NCBI GenBank assembly: GCA_009839635.1
Contig: VXPJ01000004.1
Location: 1-24,368, forward strand
Direction of reading: 5' to 3'
DNA from: Pseudomonadota bacterium
Lineage (GTDB): Bacteria > Pseudomonadota > Gammaproteobacteria > UBA4575
DNA: 24,368 bases
In this document: positions 1 to 6,744 of the stretch, piece after piece
How the letters are laid out: each line of letters opens with the position of its first letter
Numbering within the stretch: position 1 is the first letter of the stretch
Made by a program: the position numbers and the translations under genes
Notes under the pieces: generated by a model
What the model was told of the DNA's origin: nothing
Databases searched by the model: none
The model's input: only the letters and a program-made list of their open reading frames with translations

Positions 1-127
1 CATAGGCATCCTGGATGGCAGCCCTGAGTTCAAGCGATGACAACTGCAAGAGGCGAATGGCCTGTTGCAGTTGCTGCGTCATGGTCAGCTGTTGCCCGAG
101 GCGCAGTTGCAAGCTGGGTTTCAACAT
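1..127 (-). CDS. rpoN: RNA polymerase sigma-54 factor, N-terminal fragment
   Basis: Sigma-54 directs RNA polymerase to -24/-12 promoters that need an AAA+ activator. Only the first 42 codons lie in the window; the gene runs off the left edge. Translating the minus strand from the ATG at 127-125 gives a start MLKPSLQLRLGQQLTMTQQL followed by QQAIRLLQLSSLEL. This is the glutamine- and leucine-rich region I of RpoN, which contacts the activator and holds the polymerase closed. It lies downstream of lptB on the same strand, the order typical of proteobacteria (lptB-rpoN). About 130 bases separate the two genes, so rpoN may have its own promoter, but I saw no strong one. The fragment is too short to judge the DNA-binding RpoN box. 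Confidence 0.93.
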   Translation of the reverse strand, partial: MLKPSLQLRLGQQLTMTQQLQQAIRLLQLSSLELRAAIQDAY

Positions 128-258
128 GTCCAGATTATGGCATGAATATTGCTAGTACAGGATGGGCAATTTGTGGAATACAAGCCAGCCTGGCCCATTT
201 TGGATGAGGGCAGGCGCTGCAGGTTCTGTTTGACGGGGCTGGCTAGTCCCGGGGCGGG
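128..258. other. lptB-rpoN intergenic region
   Basis: This is a 131-base gap between the lptB stop and the rpoN start, both on the minus strand. A CATAAT hexamer on the minus strand lies a few bases upstream of rpoN, but I found no matching -35 at the right spacing. No intrinsic terminator with a U-tract follows lptB. Read-through from the lpt operon into rpoN is therefore possible. Confidence 0.4.
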
Positions 259-987
259 CTAACCAAGCGAGAAGTGCTTGCCCAGATACGTGTCCCGCAC
301 CTGCTGGTCGGCGAGAATGCTGGAAGGAGAACCTTCAGCCAACACATGCCCGTTGTTGAGGATATAGGCACGATCACATATGCCGAGTGTTTCACGGACA
401 TTGTGGTCGGTGATCAGCAAGCCGATCCCGTGACTGCACAAATCCTTGAGTATTTGCTGTATGTCTTTTACCGAAATGGGGTCTACTCCCGTAAACGGCT
501 CATCCAGCAAAATAAATTTTGGCTCGGTAGCCAGTGCGCGTGCGATCTCGGCACGGCGTCTTTCCCCACCGGACAACTGCAGACCTTTGGAGTCACGTAT
601 ATGCTCGATCCGCAGATCGGCAAGCAAGCTGTCACACTGCTGCTTGCGCTGTCTTTTCCCCAGGCCCTCACGCGCCTCGAGACTTACCATAATATTCTGT
701 TCTACGGTGAGACCGCGGAAAATGGATGGCTCTTGCGGCAAATAGCCGATGCCATGTCTGGCGCGCACGTGCATAGGCATGTGTGTGATGTCCAGGTCGT
801 TTAGGATGATACGACCCTCGGTCGTGCGCAGTAATCCTGCCAGCATGTAAAAGCACGTAGTCTTGCCTGCGCCGTTGGGACCCAGCAAACCTACGATCTC
901 ACTGGACTGGACATCCAGGGTTGCCTGCTGAACAGCCACATGCGCATTGAATCGCTTGTGCAAATTTTCTGCATGAAGCTTGTTCAT
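259..987 (-). CDS. lptB: LPS export ABC transporter ATP-binding protein LptB
   Basis: LptB is the cytoplasmic ATPase that, with LptF/LptG, pulls LPS out of the inner membrane and drives it along the LptC-LptA-LptD bridge. The 242-residue length is normal for the family. A complete ABC set is visible: Walker A GPNGAGKT (36-43), Q-loop Q85, signature LSGGE (138-142), Walker B ending in LLDE (160-163) and switch histidine H195 in LLITDHNVRE. The stretch EPFTGVDP after Walker B is typical of LptB. The gene starts 36 bases after lptA and is the last lpt gene before rpoN, the conserved order. lptF and lptG are not in the window, as expected because they usually lie elsewhere. No key residue is missing. 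Confidence 0.97.
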   Translation of the reverse strand: MNKLHAENLHKRFNAHVAVQQATLDVQSSEIVGLLGPNGAGKTTCFYMLAGLLRTTEGRIILNDLDITHMPMHVRARHGIGYLPQEPSIFRGLTVEQNIMVSLEAREGLGKRQRKQQCDSLLADLRIEHIRDSKGLQLSGGERRRAEIARALATEPKFILLDEPFTGVDPISVKDIQQILKDLCSHGIGLLITDHNVRETLGICDRAYILNNGHVLAEGSPSSILADQQVRDTYLGKHFSLG

Positions 988-1023
988 GCTGCAAGAATAT
1001 CGACTGGCTTGGCGTACACGTTA

Positions 1024-1566
1024 TCAGGGTCCGGTTTTGTTTGCCGGTTTGTCCGTGACCGTTTCAGGAAGGACTGTAATATTCACCCTTTCGCTACCTG
1101 TAGAATCTCCCCCACTGACGGTTTTCTTATCTGTATGGAAAATAATACTGTCACTTGCAAAGGTGTTGCCGTTTTCAGTGAGTTTTGCATTTTTGGTCAG
1201 CAGGATTTGCTTCTTGCCAATGTCGTACACCATTTTTGCTGCTTCCGCATGCACTGTTTTGCCGTCATCAGCAGTTTGCCTGAAGGTACTCAAATTGCCC
1301 TCGGACTTGATTTTCTGGACTTTCTTGTCGACAGACTCAATGACCACAGTATCCCCGGTCAACAGCATGCTGCCTTGTGTGACACGGACATGGCCGCGAT
1401 ATATGCCGATCCCTGTGCTCTCGTTGATTTCAGCAGAATCGGCCTTGATGCTGATCGGCTTGCCTGAATCATCTGAGTGCACCTTTGGCCATGCACTGTA
1501 GGCTATCAAGACTGCCAGGCACGCTAACCAGACAATGCGCCTAGGGTTGATACACGCCTTCGACAT
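1024..1566 (-). CDS. lptA: Lipopolysaccharide transport periplasmic protein LptA
   Basis: LptA is the periplasmic beta-jellyroll protein that polymerises into the bridge carrying LPS from LptC to LptD. The product has 180 residues, with a signal peptide at about 1-30 (basic NPRR, then the hydrophobic core IVWLACLAVLIAYSAW). An OstA/LptA-like domain follows from roughly residue 36, recognisable from ISIKADSAEINE, GHVRVTQGSMLLTGDTV and the later KNAKLTENGNTFASDSI. The chosen ATG lies inside the end of lptC, so the genes overlap by 26 bases, which suggests translational coupling. Later ATG codons would cut into the signal peptide. The C-terminal tail (about 160-180) is polar and low in complexity. 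Identity rests on this domain together with its position between lptC and lptB. Confidence 0.93.
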   Translation of the reverse strand: MSKACINPRRIVWLACLAVLIAYSAWPKVHSDDSGKPISIKADSAEINESTGIGIYRGHVRVTQGSMLLTGDTVVIESVDKKVQKIKSEGNLSTFRQTADDGKTVHAEAAKMVYDIGKKQILLTKNAKLTENGNTFASDSIIFHTDKKTVSGGDSTGSERVNITVLPETVTDKPANKTGP

Positions 1567-2107
1567 TGCTGTGTAAGTACAGGACTTCCTTTTTTAGGTC
1601 CAGGCTCATGCCCTGTGCCGAGAACATCTCCGATCCACGCATTGCCGTTATCGTTGAGTCTGTAGTCGCACGTTGTTTTTCAGGGAACACGACCAGTCGC
1701 TCAGTGGTAATCACCAGCGGATGTGAGCCATTGCCAGGCTGTGCCTGGTTGATTCGGACATTGCCCGTCAAGGTGATTACACTGCTGTTGTCGTGTGCTT
1801 CCCCCTGTAGTGCTTGGGCATGAATCTGGCTGCCTTCGTCATCATAGAGAGTAATATTGGGGAGATCAAACTGGCTGCGTTTTTCAGTTTCATACAGCTG
1901 GTATCTGGCTGCCAGGACCTTGTACTTGGGTTTGCCATCCGGGGCATTGATGACCATTTCTACACTGTCAAAACTGACAGAGGGGGTGTTGGGCGACGGA
2001 CCGGTGTGGTTCACCTCAACGGGGGTGTCCCGCTGACTCAGAAACCACAGTGCAGCCACAGCACCCAAAATAATCAGGCAGCCAATCCAAATCAGTCTGG
2101 ATCGCAT
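1541..2107 (-). CDS. lptC: LPS export system protein LptC
   Basis: LptC is the bitopic inner-membrane component that receives LPS from LptB2FG and passes it to LptA. The 188-residue protein has one N-terminal membrane helix (about 4-23, RLIWIGCLIILGAVAALWFL) followed by a periplasmic domain. Family-like segments include DSVEMVINAPDGKPKYKVLA, LPNITLYDDEGSQIHAQALQGEA and ITLTGNVRI, with a C-terminal YLHSNVEGVYQP. The last of these resembles the usual end of LptC, which describes strand pairing with LptA. It begins 8 bases after kdsC and overlaps lptA by 26 bases, so it is part of a tight envelope operon. LptC diverges strongly between species, so the call uses position as well as motifs. Confidence 0.93.
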   Translation of the reverse strand: MRSRLIWIGCLIILGAVAALWFLSQRDTPVEVNHTGPSPNTPSVSFDSVEMVINAPDGKPKYKVLAARYQLYETEKRSQFDLPNITLYDDEGSQIHAQALQGEAHDNSSVITLTGNVRINQAQPGNGSHPLVITTERLVVFPEKQRATTDSTITAMRGSEMFSAQGMSLDLKKEVLYLHSNVEGVYQP

Positions 2108-2115
2108 GGTGGCGC

Positions 2116-2649
2116 TCAGCGCAGGTTATGCGACAACACCTGGTCTAGCAGGCCCTGGGCATCGAGTACCAGCTCACAAACCTCCCGCGCTGCGCCGCGT
2201 CCGCCTGTATTGATCGTTTCGCAGTGTGCATGCTGCTTGATATGTACATTCGCATTCGCCACAGCAACTGCAAGGCCACAGCGGGTCATTATCTGCAGGT
2301 CGAAAATATCATCCCCGACATAGGCGGCCTGCCGTTCGTCAAGCTTCAGTCCGGACAGCAGTTCCTGGAACACGAGGAATTTGTCCTTGCAGCCCTGATA
2401 TACATGTTTCACCCCGAGATCCTTCATTCGATGCTCAAGCGATTTGGAGGTCCGCCCGGTAATGACACCCACCTCAAACCCGTAATGCAGCAGGAGACGA
2501 ATGCCGTGGCCGTCATGCGTATGAAAGGCCTTGATTTCAGCACCGCTATCATCAAGATAAATTCTGCCATCTGTCAGCACCCCGTCGACGTCAAACAGTA
2601 CCAGGCGAATTTCCCTGGCACGCGCATAAGCTTCCTCTGAGACATCCAT
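2116..2649 (-). CDS. kdsC: 3-deoxy-D-manno-octulosonate 8-phosphate phosphatase KdsC
   Basis: KdsC hydrolyses Kdo-8-phosphate to Kdo, the sugar joining lipid A to the LPS core. It is a 177-residue HAD phosphatase of the small C0 type that works as a tetramer. Visible catalytic motifs are DVDGVLTDG (nucleophile D20 and acid/base D22), VITGR (threonine of motif II near residue 64) and GDDIFD (113-117) for magnesium binding. The C-terminal GGRGAAREVCELVL is also characteristic of KdsC. It lies between yrbG (25 bases) and lptC (8 bases). The arabinose-5-phosphate isomerase gene kdsD, usually directly upstream in this cluster, is absent here, so the preceding Kdo step must be encoded elsewhere. 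Confidence 0.96.
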   Translation of the reverse strand: MDVSEEAYARAREIRLVLFDVDGVLTDGRIYLDDSGAEIKAFHTHDGHGIRLLLHYGFEVGVITGRTSKSLEHRMKDLGVKHVYQGCKDKFLVFQELLSGLKLDERQAAYVGDDIFDLQIMTRCGLAVAVANANVHIKQHAHCETINTGGRGAAREVCELVLDAQGLLDQVLSHNLR

Positions 2650-2674
2650 GGGGGGTATGCAGTAGCTGAATCCG

Positions 2675-3622
2675 CTAGGCTTGTAGGTAGATCAGGAATA
2701 TATACGCAATATAGGAGGATATAAATAAAATACTCAGACCGCGCGGTATTTTTTTGCTGTGCTGCAAGGCCAGCACTGCGAGAAAGAGTCCTGCTGTCAC
2801 AGCGGACATGACAGGAAGATCCCGTGTGTAGATTTCACGTGGAATCGAGTAGCTGGTAATCACGCTTGCCGTACCAACTACTCCGAGAATGTTAAAAATG
2901 TTTGAGCCCACGATATTACCCAGCACCAGCTCACTTCGTTTTTTCAGGGCACTGACCAGACAGGTGGCCAGTTCCGGCAGGCTGGTTCCAAAGGCAACCA
3001 TGGTCAACCCTATGACCAGGTCACTGATGCCCAAAAGCTTTGCGATGGAGATCGAACTCCACACTACAAGTTTCGAACTTGCCAGCAAAACCGCAAGACT
3101 GACCAGCAGTATGGCCGATAAGGCAGCCAGTTTTTTTTCGGCCGAGGCCGGCGTGGATTTTTCCAGTGCCTGTTCTTCAAGTTTGCGGCGGGTCATGTAG
3201 TACAGCATGGCTGCCATGATCACCAGCAGAATCAGGCCATCATGAAACTGTAATTGCCGGTCGAATATCAGTACGGCAAACAATGCCGTGGCCGCAATCA
3301 GGATGATGATATCCCTTTGCAGGGCATCTTCGTGCAAGTAAAGGGGGGATACGCACAGCGTGATGCCCAGAATCAGCAATATGTTTGTAATGTTCGAACC
3401 GAGGGCATTGCCGATGGCCAACCCCGGGTTTCCCTGCCATGCCGATATGCCAGAGACCAGTAACTCGGGAGCCGAGGTGCCAAATCCCAGTACCAGAAAC
3501 CCGATGACATATGCCGGAACGTTCAATCGCTGGCCCAGCTGGGACGCGCTGCTGACCAGTTGGTCCGCGCTCCATGCCAGAAGTAAAAAACCTGCCACAA
3601 GCGCTGCGGTGAGTAAGAACAT
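2675..3622 (-). CDS. yrbG: YrbG-family calcium/sodium antiporter (CaCA family)
   Basis: This is an inner-membrane K+-dependent-type Na+/Ca2+ exchanger homologue; the transported ion is inferred from the family. The 315-residue protein is hydrophobic throughout, with about ten helices in two inverted halves. Each half carries an alpha repeat: GFGTSAPEL followed by GNALGSNITNILLILG in the first, and AFGTSLPEL followed by GNIVGSNIFNILGVVG in the second. The acidic residue of each PEL and the GSN motif form the ion site in this family. A charged loop (RRKLEEQALEKSTPASAEK) separates the halves. It is the first gene of the yrbG-kdsC-lptCAB operon and diverges from mlaC, as in E. coli. A candidate promoter lies just upstream. 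The physiological role of YrbG is not settled even in E. coli. Confidence 0.94.
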   Translation of the reverse strand: MFLLTAALVAGFLLLAWSADQLVSSASQLGQRLNVPAYVIGFLVLGFGTSAPELLVSGISAWQGNPGLAIGNALGSNITNILLILGITLCVSPLYLHEDALQRDIIILIAATALFAVLIFDRQLQFHDGLILLVIMAAMLYYMTRRKLEEQALEKSTPASAEKKLAALSAILLVSLAVLLASSKLVVWSSISIAKLLGISDLVIGLTMVAFGTSLPELATCLVSALKKRSELVLGNIVGSNIFNILGVVGTASVITSYSIPREIYTRDLPVMSAVTAGLFLAVLALQHSKKIPRGLSILFISSYIAYIFLIYLQA

Positions 3623-3673
3623 ATTTGATTGGCTAAAAAAGTTGGGAAGACCGGGATTGATGACAGCTGTCAG

Positions 3674-3703
3674 TTTGTATCAGATACGAAAATAAATAGC
3701 CAA
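3674..3703 (-). promoter_or_regulatory. Candidate sigma-70 promoter for yrbG-kdsC-lptCAB
   Basis: On the minus strand there is a -35-like TTGGCT (3703-3698), an 18-base spacer and a -10-like TACAAA (3679-3674), preceded by TGA so that it forms an extended -10 (TGATACAAA). It ends about 50 bases before the yrbG start codon. Each hexamer matches consensus at four of six positions. This is a visual match only. Confidence 0.4.
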
Positions 3704-3714
3704 GGATTCTGCCT

Positions 3715-3864
3715 ATGAGAGGGGTGGTCTGCCATAGTTCAAGTGCCTGCAACATGCACCGGAATACTTCGCAGGCAATTCAATTGTACGACTTCACCGA
3801 TTTCATTTCTTGCGCAATGCAGAAAGCACTTTACGAAGTGACCCTTTCAATTGTCTGCTCATGA
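3715..3864 (+). CDS. Possible 49-residue small ORF, unknown
   Basis: I do not recognise this reading frame. It starts with ATG 8 bases after a reasonable Shine-Dalgarno run (AAGGA at 3702-3706) and encodes 49 residues, beginning MRGVVCHSSSACNMH and ending LYEVTLSIVCS, with five cysteines and no clear membrane segment or signal peptide. It lies in the divergent region between yrbG and mlaC and overlaps the candidate yrbG promoter only at its ribosome site. Chance ORFs of this size are common, so this is a weak proposal. It is listed only because of the well-placed ribosome site and the absence of any other gene here. Confidence 0.15.
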   Translation: MRGVVCHSSSACNMHRNTSQAIQLYDFTDFISCAMQKALYEVTLSIVCS

Positions 3865-3934
3865 AAGACGGTGCCCGCCGGGACTTCATTGTCGCGCACA
3901 GCAAGCACAGGTTACAGACAAGCCCGCCGTCAAA

Positions 3935-3963
3935 TTGACGTCAGGACCATATTTCACTACCCT
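3935..3963 (+). promoter_or_regulatory. Weak candidate promoter for mlaC
   Basis: A good -35-like TTGACG (3935-3940) is followed after 17 bases by TACCCT, a poor -10 (three of six positions). It ends about 60 bases before the mlaC start codon, a plausible distance. The -35 is convincing but the -10 is not. Confidence 0.22.
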
Positions 3964-4025
3964 GAGTGCGCACCGATTCGCACACCAAAATCAGCCACCA
4001 TGAGGAATGACAGGAGAGGCCAGTC

Positions 4026-4697
4026 ATGAACCGTTTCGAATGCATGTTCCGGAACACATTTTGTCATGCTGTCGTCATGCCGACATTGCTTTTACTGTTG
4101 GCCCTGCCGGCGCTTGCGGTGGATGACCGTGCGCCGGAGCAGATCATTCAGGAAACATCGGCACAGGTTCTGACCGTGCTGAACGAAGAGTATGAGCAGT
4201 TGAGCAATGATCCTGACCTGATTCGTGAACTGATCGATACTACCCTGGTTCCCGTTGTGGATCTGGATTCGATGGGGAAGCTGATATTGGGCAAGCACTG
4301 GAAACTGGCAGGTGAAGAACAGCGGGCGGCCTTCGTGCTGGGGTTCAAGGACATGCTGATCCGCATTTTCGGCAAGACACTGCTGGATTATGGCAAGGCA
4401 GAACTCACGGTGTTGCCGAACCAGCCGGAACAACAAGGCAAGTATCGCATCGTGCAAACGGAACTTGATATCGGCGCCGGTCAACCTCCGTTGCAGGTGG
4501 CTTATGTTTTTCGCAGGAACAAACAAAAGGAATGGAAGATATTTGACTTCTCTGTTGACGGGCTTAGCCTTGTGAAAAATTTCCGCACCAGCTTCTCCCA
4601 GGAAATACAGGAAACTTCGCTACAGGCGTTGATCGATCGTCTGGAAACCACCGATGAATCGGATCTTCCGGAAGGTGTCAGGATTCCTGCAGAGTGA
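4026..4697 (+). CDS. mlaC: Phospholipid-binding protein MlaC (Ttg2D family)
   Basis: MlaC is the periplasmic phospholipid shuttle between the outer-membrane MlaA-porin complex and the inner-membrane MlaFEDB transporter, which keeps the outer leaflet free of phospholipid. The product has 223 residues, with a signal peptide to about residue 31 (hydrophobic MPTLLLLLALPALA). The mature part shows the MlaC/Tol_Tol_Ttg2 pattern: VPVVDLDSMGKLILGKHWKLAGEEQR, where the arrest of helices around LGKHW is typical, then FKDMLIRIFGKTLLDY and WKIFDFSVDGLSLVKNFRTSF. A strong Shine-Dalgarno (GGAGAGG) lies 8 bases before the ATG. The usual upstream mlaF, mlaE and mlaD and downstream mlaB and ibaG are absent; murA follows after 73 bases. 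The family call is firm, but whether it works in a full Mla system is inferred. Confidence 0.9.
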   Translation: MNRFECMFRNTFCHAVVMPTLLLLLALPALAVDDRAPEQIIQETSAQVLTVLNEEYEQLSNDPDLIRELIDTTLVPVVDLDSMGKLILGKHWKLAGEEQRAAFVLGFKDMLIRIFGKTLLDYGKAELTVLPNQPEQQGKYRIVQTELDIGAGQPPLQVAYVFRRNKQKEWKIFDFSVDGLSLVKNFRTSFSQEIQETSLQALIDRLETTDESDLPEGVRIPAE

Positions 4698-4770
4698 ATT
4701 TCAGTGCGGGTCGGGCCTGCCATTTGGGGTTGAGCCGACCTAGTCCGATTTAAGTAAAGTATCCCCGGTC

Positions 4771-6030
4771 ATGGAAAAGCTATTAATAGATGGTGGATGT
4801 GTGCTGGAAGGCGAGATTCGGGTCTCCGGCGCCAAAAATGCAGTGTTGCCAATACTGGCTGCTACCCTGCTGGCAGACGGGCCCATGCAGATTGCCAATG
4901 TTCCGCATTTACAGGATGTAACCACGACTATGGAATTGCTGGGGCGCATGGGTGTTTCGTTGACCCTGGATGAACACATGAACATTGAAGTGAATTCCGG
5001 GCCAATCAAGGAACTGTTTGCACCCTATGAGGTTGTGAAGACCATGCGGGCCTCTATATTGGTGCTTGGCCCCCTGCTGGCACGATTCGGGGAGGCTGAA
5101 GTGTCCCTGCCCGGGGGTTGTGCCATCGGTTCGCGGCCTGTGAACCTGCACTTGCATGGACTTGAAGCAATGGGTGCGGAAATCGAAGTCAGGGGTGGCT
5201 ATATCCATGCAAAATCCAAGCGCCTAAAAGGTGCGCGCCTGGTGATGGACAATGTCACGGTCACCGGTACTGAAAACCTCATGATGGCGGCTACCTTGGC
5301 GGTTGGCACGACCGTGATCGAGAATGCAGCGCGTGAACCCGAGGTGACGGATTTAGCCAACTGCTTGATCAAAATGGGTGCCAAAATCGAGGGCGCGGGA
5401 ACCGGCAAGATCACGATTCAGGGAGTCGACAGATTGCATGGATGTCAATACAGCGTGCTCACGGACCGGATCGAGACCGGGACCTTTCTCGTTGCAACGG
5501 CCATCACAGGGGGCCATGTGCGACTGAAAAATGCCCAGCCAAAGTTTCTTGAGTCCATATTGATGAAACTCAAGGAAGCGGGTGCCAAGGTCCATTGTGA
5601 CGAAAACTGGGTGGAGATTGACATGTGCCGGCGGCGACCCAAAAGTATCAATGTCTGTACGGCACCGTATCCTGCATTTCCAACAGACATGCAGGCACAG
5701 TTCACTGCGCTGAACTGTATTGCTGAGGGTTCCGGGACGATCACGGAGTCTGTATTTGAAAACCGTTTCATGCACATACAGGAAATGCAAAGGATGGGTG
5801 CGAAAATAAAAGTGACAGGAAATACCGCAATTACGACCGGGGTTGACAAGTTGGTGGCCGCGCCGGTGATGGCGACGGACTTGCGGGCATCCGCGAGCTT
5901 GATCCTGGCAGGCTTGATCGCGGATGGCCAGACCGTGGTGGATCGTATTTACCACATTGATCGCGGTTACGAGTGTATCGAGGAAAAGCTGATGCAGTTG
6001 GGCGCCAGCATCCGTCGCGTCCCGCATTGA
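4771..6030 (+). CDS. murA: UDP-N-acetylglucosamine 1-carboxyvinyltransferase MurA
   Basis: MurA transfers enolpyruvate from PEP to UDP-GlcNAc, the first committed step of peptidoglycan synthesis in the cytoplasm, and is the fosfomycin target. The length of 419 residues is standard. Near the N-terminus VSGAKNAVLPIL provides the K22-N23 pair that binds substrate. The catalytic cysteine C117 lies in LPGGCAIGSRPVNLHL, so the enzyme is predicted to be fosfomycin sensitive. FPTDMQAQF carries the catalytic aspartate, and the C-terminal DRGYECIEEKL holds the conserved arginine that binds PEP. The start was chosen because MEKLLIDGG aligns with the family N-terminus; no strong ribosome site is visible before it. 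It lies upstream of hisG, as in pseudomonads and beta-proteobacteria. Confidence 0.97.
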   Translation: MEKLLIDGGCVLEGEIRVSGAKNAVLPILAATLLADGPMQIANVPHLQDVTTTMELLGRMGVSLTLDEHMNIEVNSGPIKELFAPYEVVKTMRASILVLGPLLARFGEAEVSLPGGCAIGSRPVNLHLHGLEAMGAEIEVRGGYIHAKSKRLKGARLVMDNVTVTGTENLMMAATLAVGTTVIENAAREPEVTDLANCLIKMGAKIEGAGTGKITIQGVDRLHGCQYSVLTDRIETGTFLVATAITGGHVRLKNAQPKFLESILMKLKEAGAKVHCDENWVEIDMCRRRPKSINVCTAPYPAFPTDMQAQFTALNCIAEGSGTITESVFENRFMHIQEMQRMGAKIKVTGNTAITTGVDKLVAAPVMATDLRASASLILAGLIADGQTVVDRIYHIDRGYECIEEKLMQLGASIRRVPH

Positions 6031-6072
6031 TTGGCTTGCAGTGATACAAGAGATTTCAACACCTATCCGGGC

Positions 6073-6720
6073 ATGACTACACAAGCCGACAAGAACCTGA
6101 CGACCATCGCGATCTCAAAAGGGCGCGTTTTTGAGGAGAGCCTGCCCTTGCTTTCGACTATGGGAATCAGCGTGGCCGGGGAGGATCTGGAAGGACGGAA
6201 GCTTGTGTTGTCCACCAGTCAGCCCGGGGTCCGCCTGCTGGTGGTCCGTTCCAGGGACGTGCCGACCTACGTGCAGTACGGCGTCGCAGAACTTGGTATC
6301 GTCGGCAAGGACGTATTGATGGAATTCACCGGCGGGGGCATTTATGAGCCCATTGATCTCGGCATCGCGAAATGCCGCCTTATGGTGGCTGCAACGGAAC
6401 CGCAACTGCAGCACAGCCGGCGTTTGCGCGTGGCCACCAAGTACGTGCGGAGCACGCAACAGCATTTCGCAGCCAAGGGTCTACAGGTTGAGTTGATCAA
6501 ACTGTATGGCTCGATGGAGCTTGCACCGGTGTTAGGGCTTGCAGACTGTATTGTGGACCTGGTTGCTACCGGCAATACACTCAAAGCAAATGGCTTAACG
6601 CCGGTCGAACACATCGCCGACATCAGCTGTCGCCTCATCGTCAACAAGGCAGCAATGAAGATAAAATCTGCTACACTTAGGCGCCTCATTGAGCAATTCA
6701 AACTTGCAGCAAGGGAATAA
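6073..6720 (+). CDS. hisG: ATP phosphoribosyltransferase, short form HisG
   Basis: HisG joins ATP and PRPP to form phosphoribosyl-ATP, the first and feedback-controlled step of histidine biosynthesis. I start it at the ATG at 6073 (215 residues). The frame is open upstream from a TTG at 6031, but those 14 extra codons do not look like HisG. Visible segments include ISKGRVFEESLPLL, PTYVQYGVAELGIVGKDVL and the PRPP loop VDLVATGNTLKANGL. The protein ends near LIEQFKLAARE and lacks the roughly 80-residue C-terminal ACT-like regulatory domain, so it is the short form. Short HisG normally works as a hetero-octamer with HisZ, which is not in this window. It follows murA by 42 bases. Confidence 0.95.
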   Translation: MTTQADKNLTTIAISKGRVFEESLPLLSTMGISVAGEDLEGRKLVLSTSQPGVRLLVVRSRDVPTYVQYGVAELGIVGKDVLMEFTGGGIYEPIDLGIAKCRLMVAATEPQLQHSRRLRVATKYVRSTQQHFAAKGLQVELIKLYGSMELAPVLGLADCIVDLVATGNTLKANGLTPVEHIADISCRLIVNKAAMKIKSATLRRLIEQFKLAARE

Positions 6721-6744
6721 GGAATTTTGAAGGCAGAGTAGATC

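Larger units (their letters stand above)
3623..4025. other. Divergent intergenic region between yrbG and mlaC
   Basis: This 403-base stretch holds the upstream regions of two divergent transcription units. On the minus side there is a good extended -10 promoter candidate for yrbG. On the plus side there is a weak candidate for mlaC and a Shine-Dalgarno run (CAGGAGAGG) before its start. A 5-bp hairpin with a TACG loop (3827-3840) sits in the middle. I could recognise no remnant of mlaF, mlaE or mlaD when reading it, although these genes usually occupy this place. Confidence 0.5.

Noticed and set aside
4709..4740. Inverted repeat GGTCGG/CCGACC between mlaC and murA as a terminator
   Set aside because: The loop is about 20 bases long and no T-tract follows, so it does not qualify as an intrinsic terminator.
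6031..6072. TTG-started N-terminal extension of hisG
   Set aside because: The 14 extra residues do not resemble HisG, and the ATG at 6073 gives the normal short-form length.
5353..6084. 243-codon minus-strand ORF within murA
   Set aside because: Antisense to the conserved MurA domain, with no recognisable domain or ribosome site.
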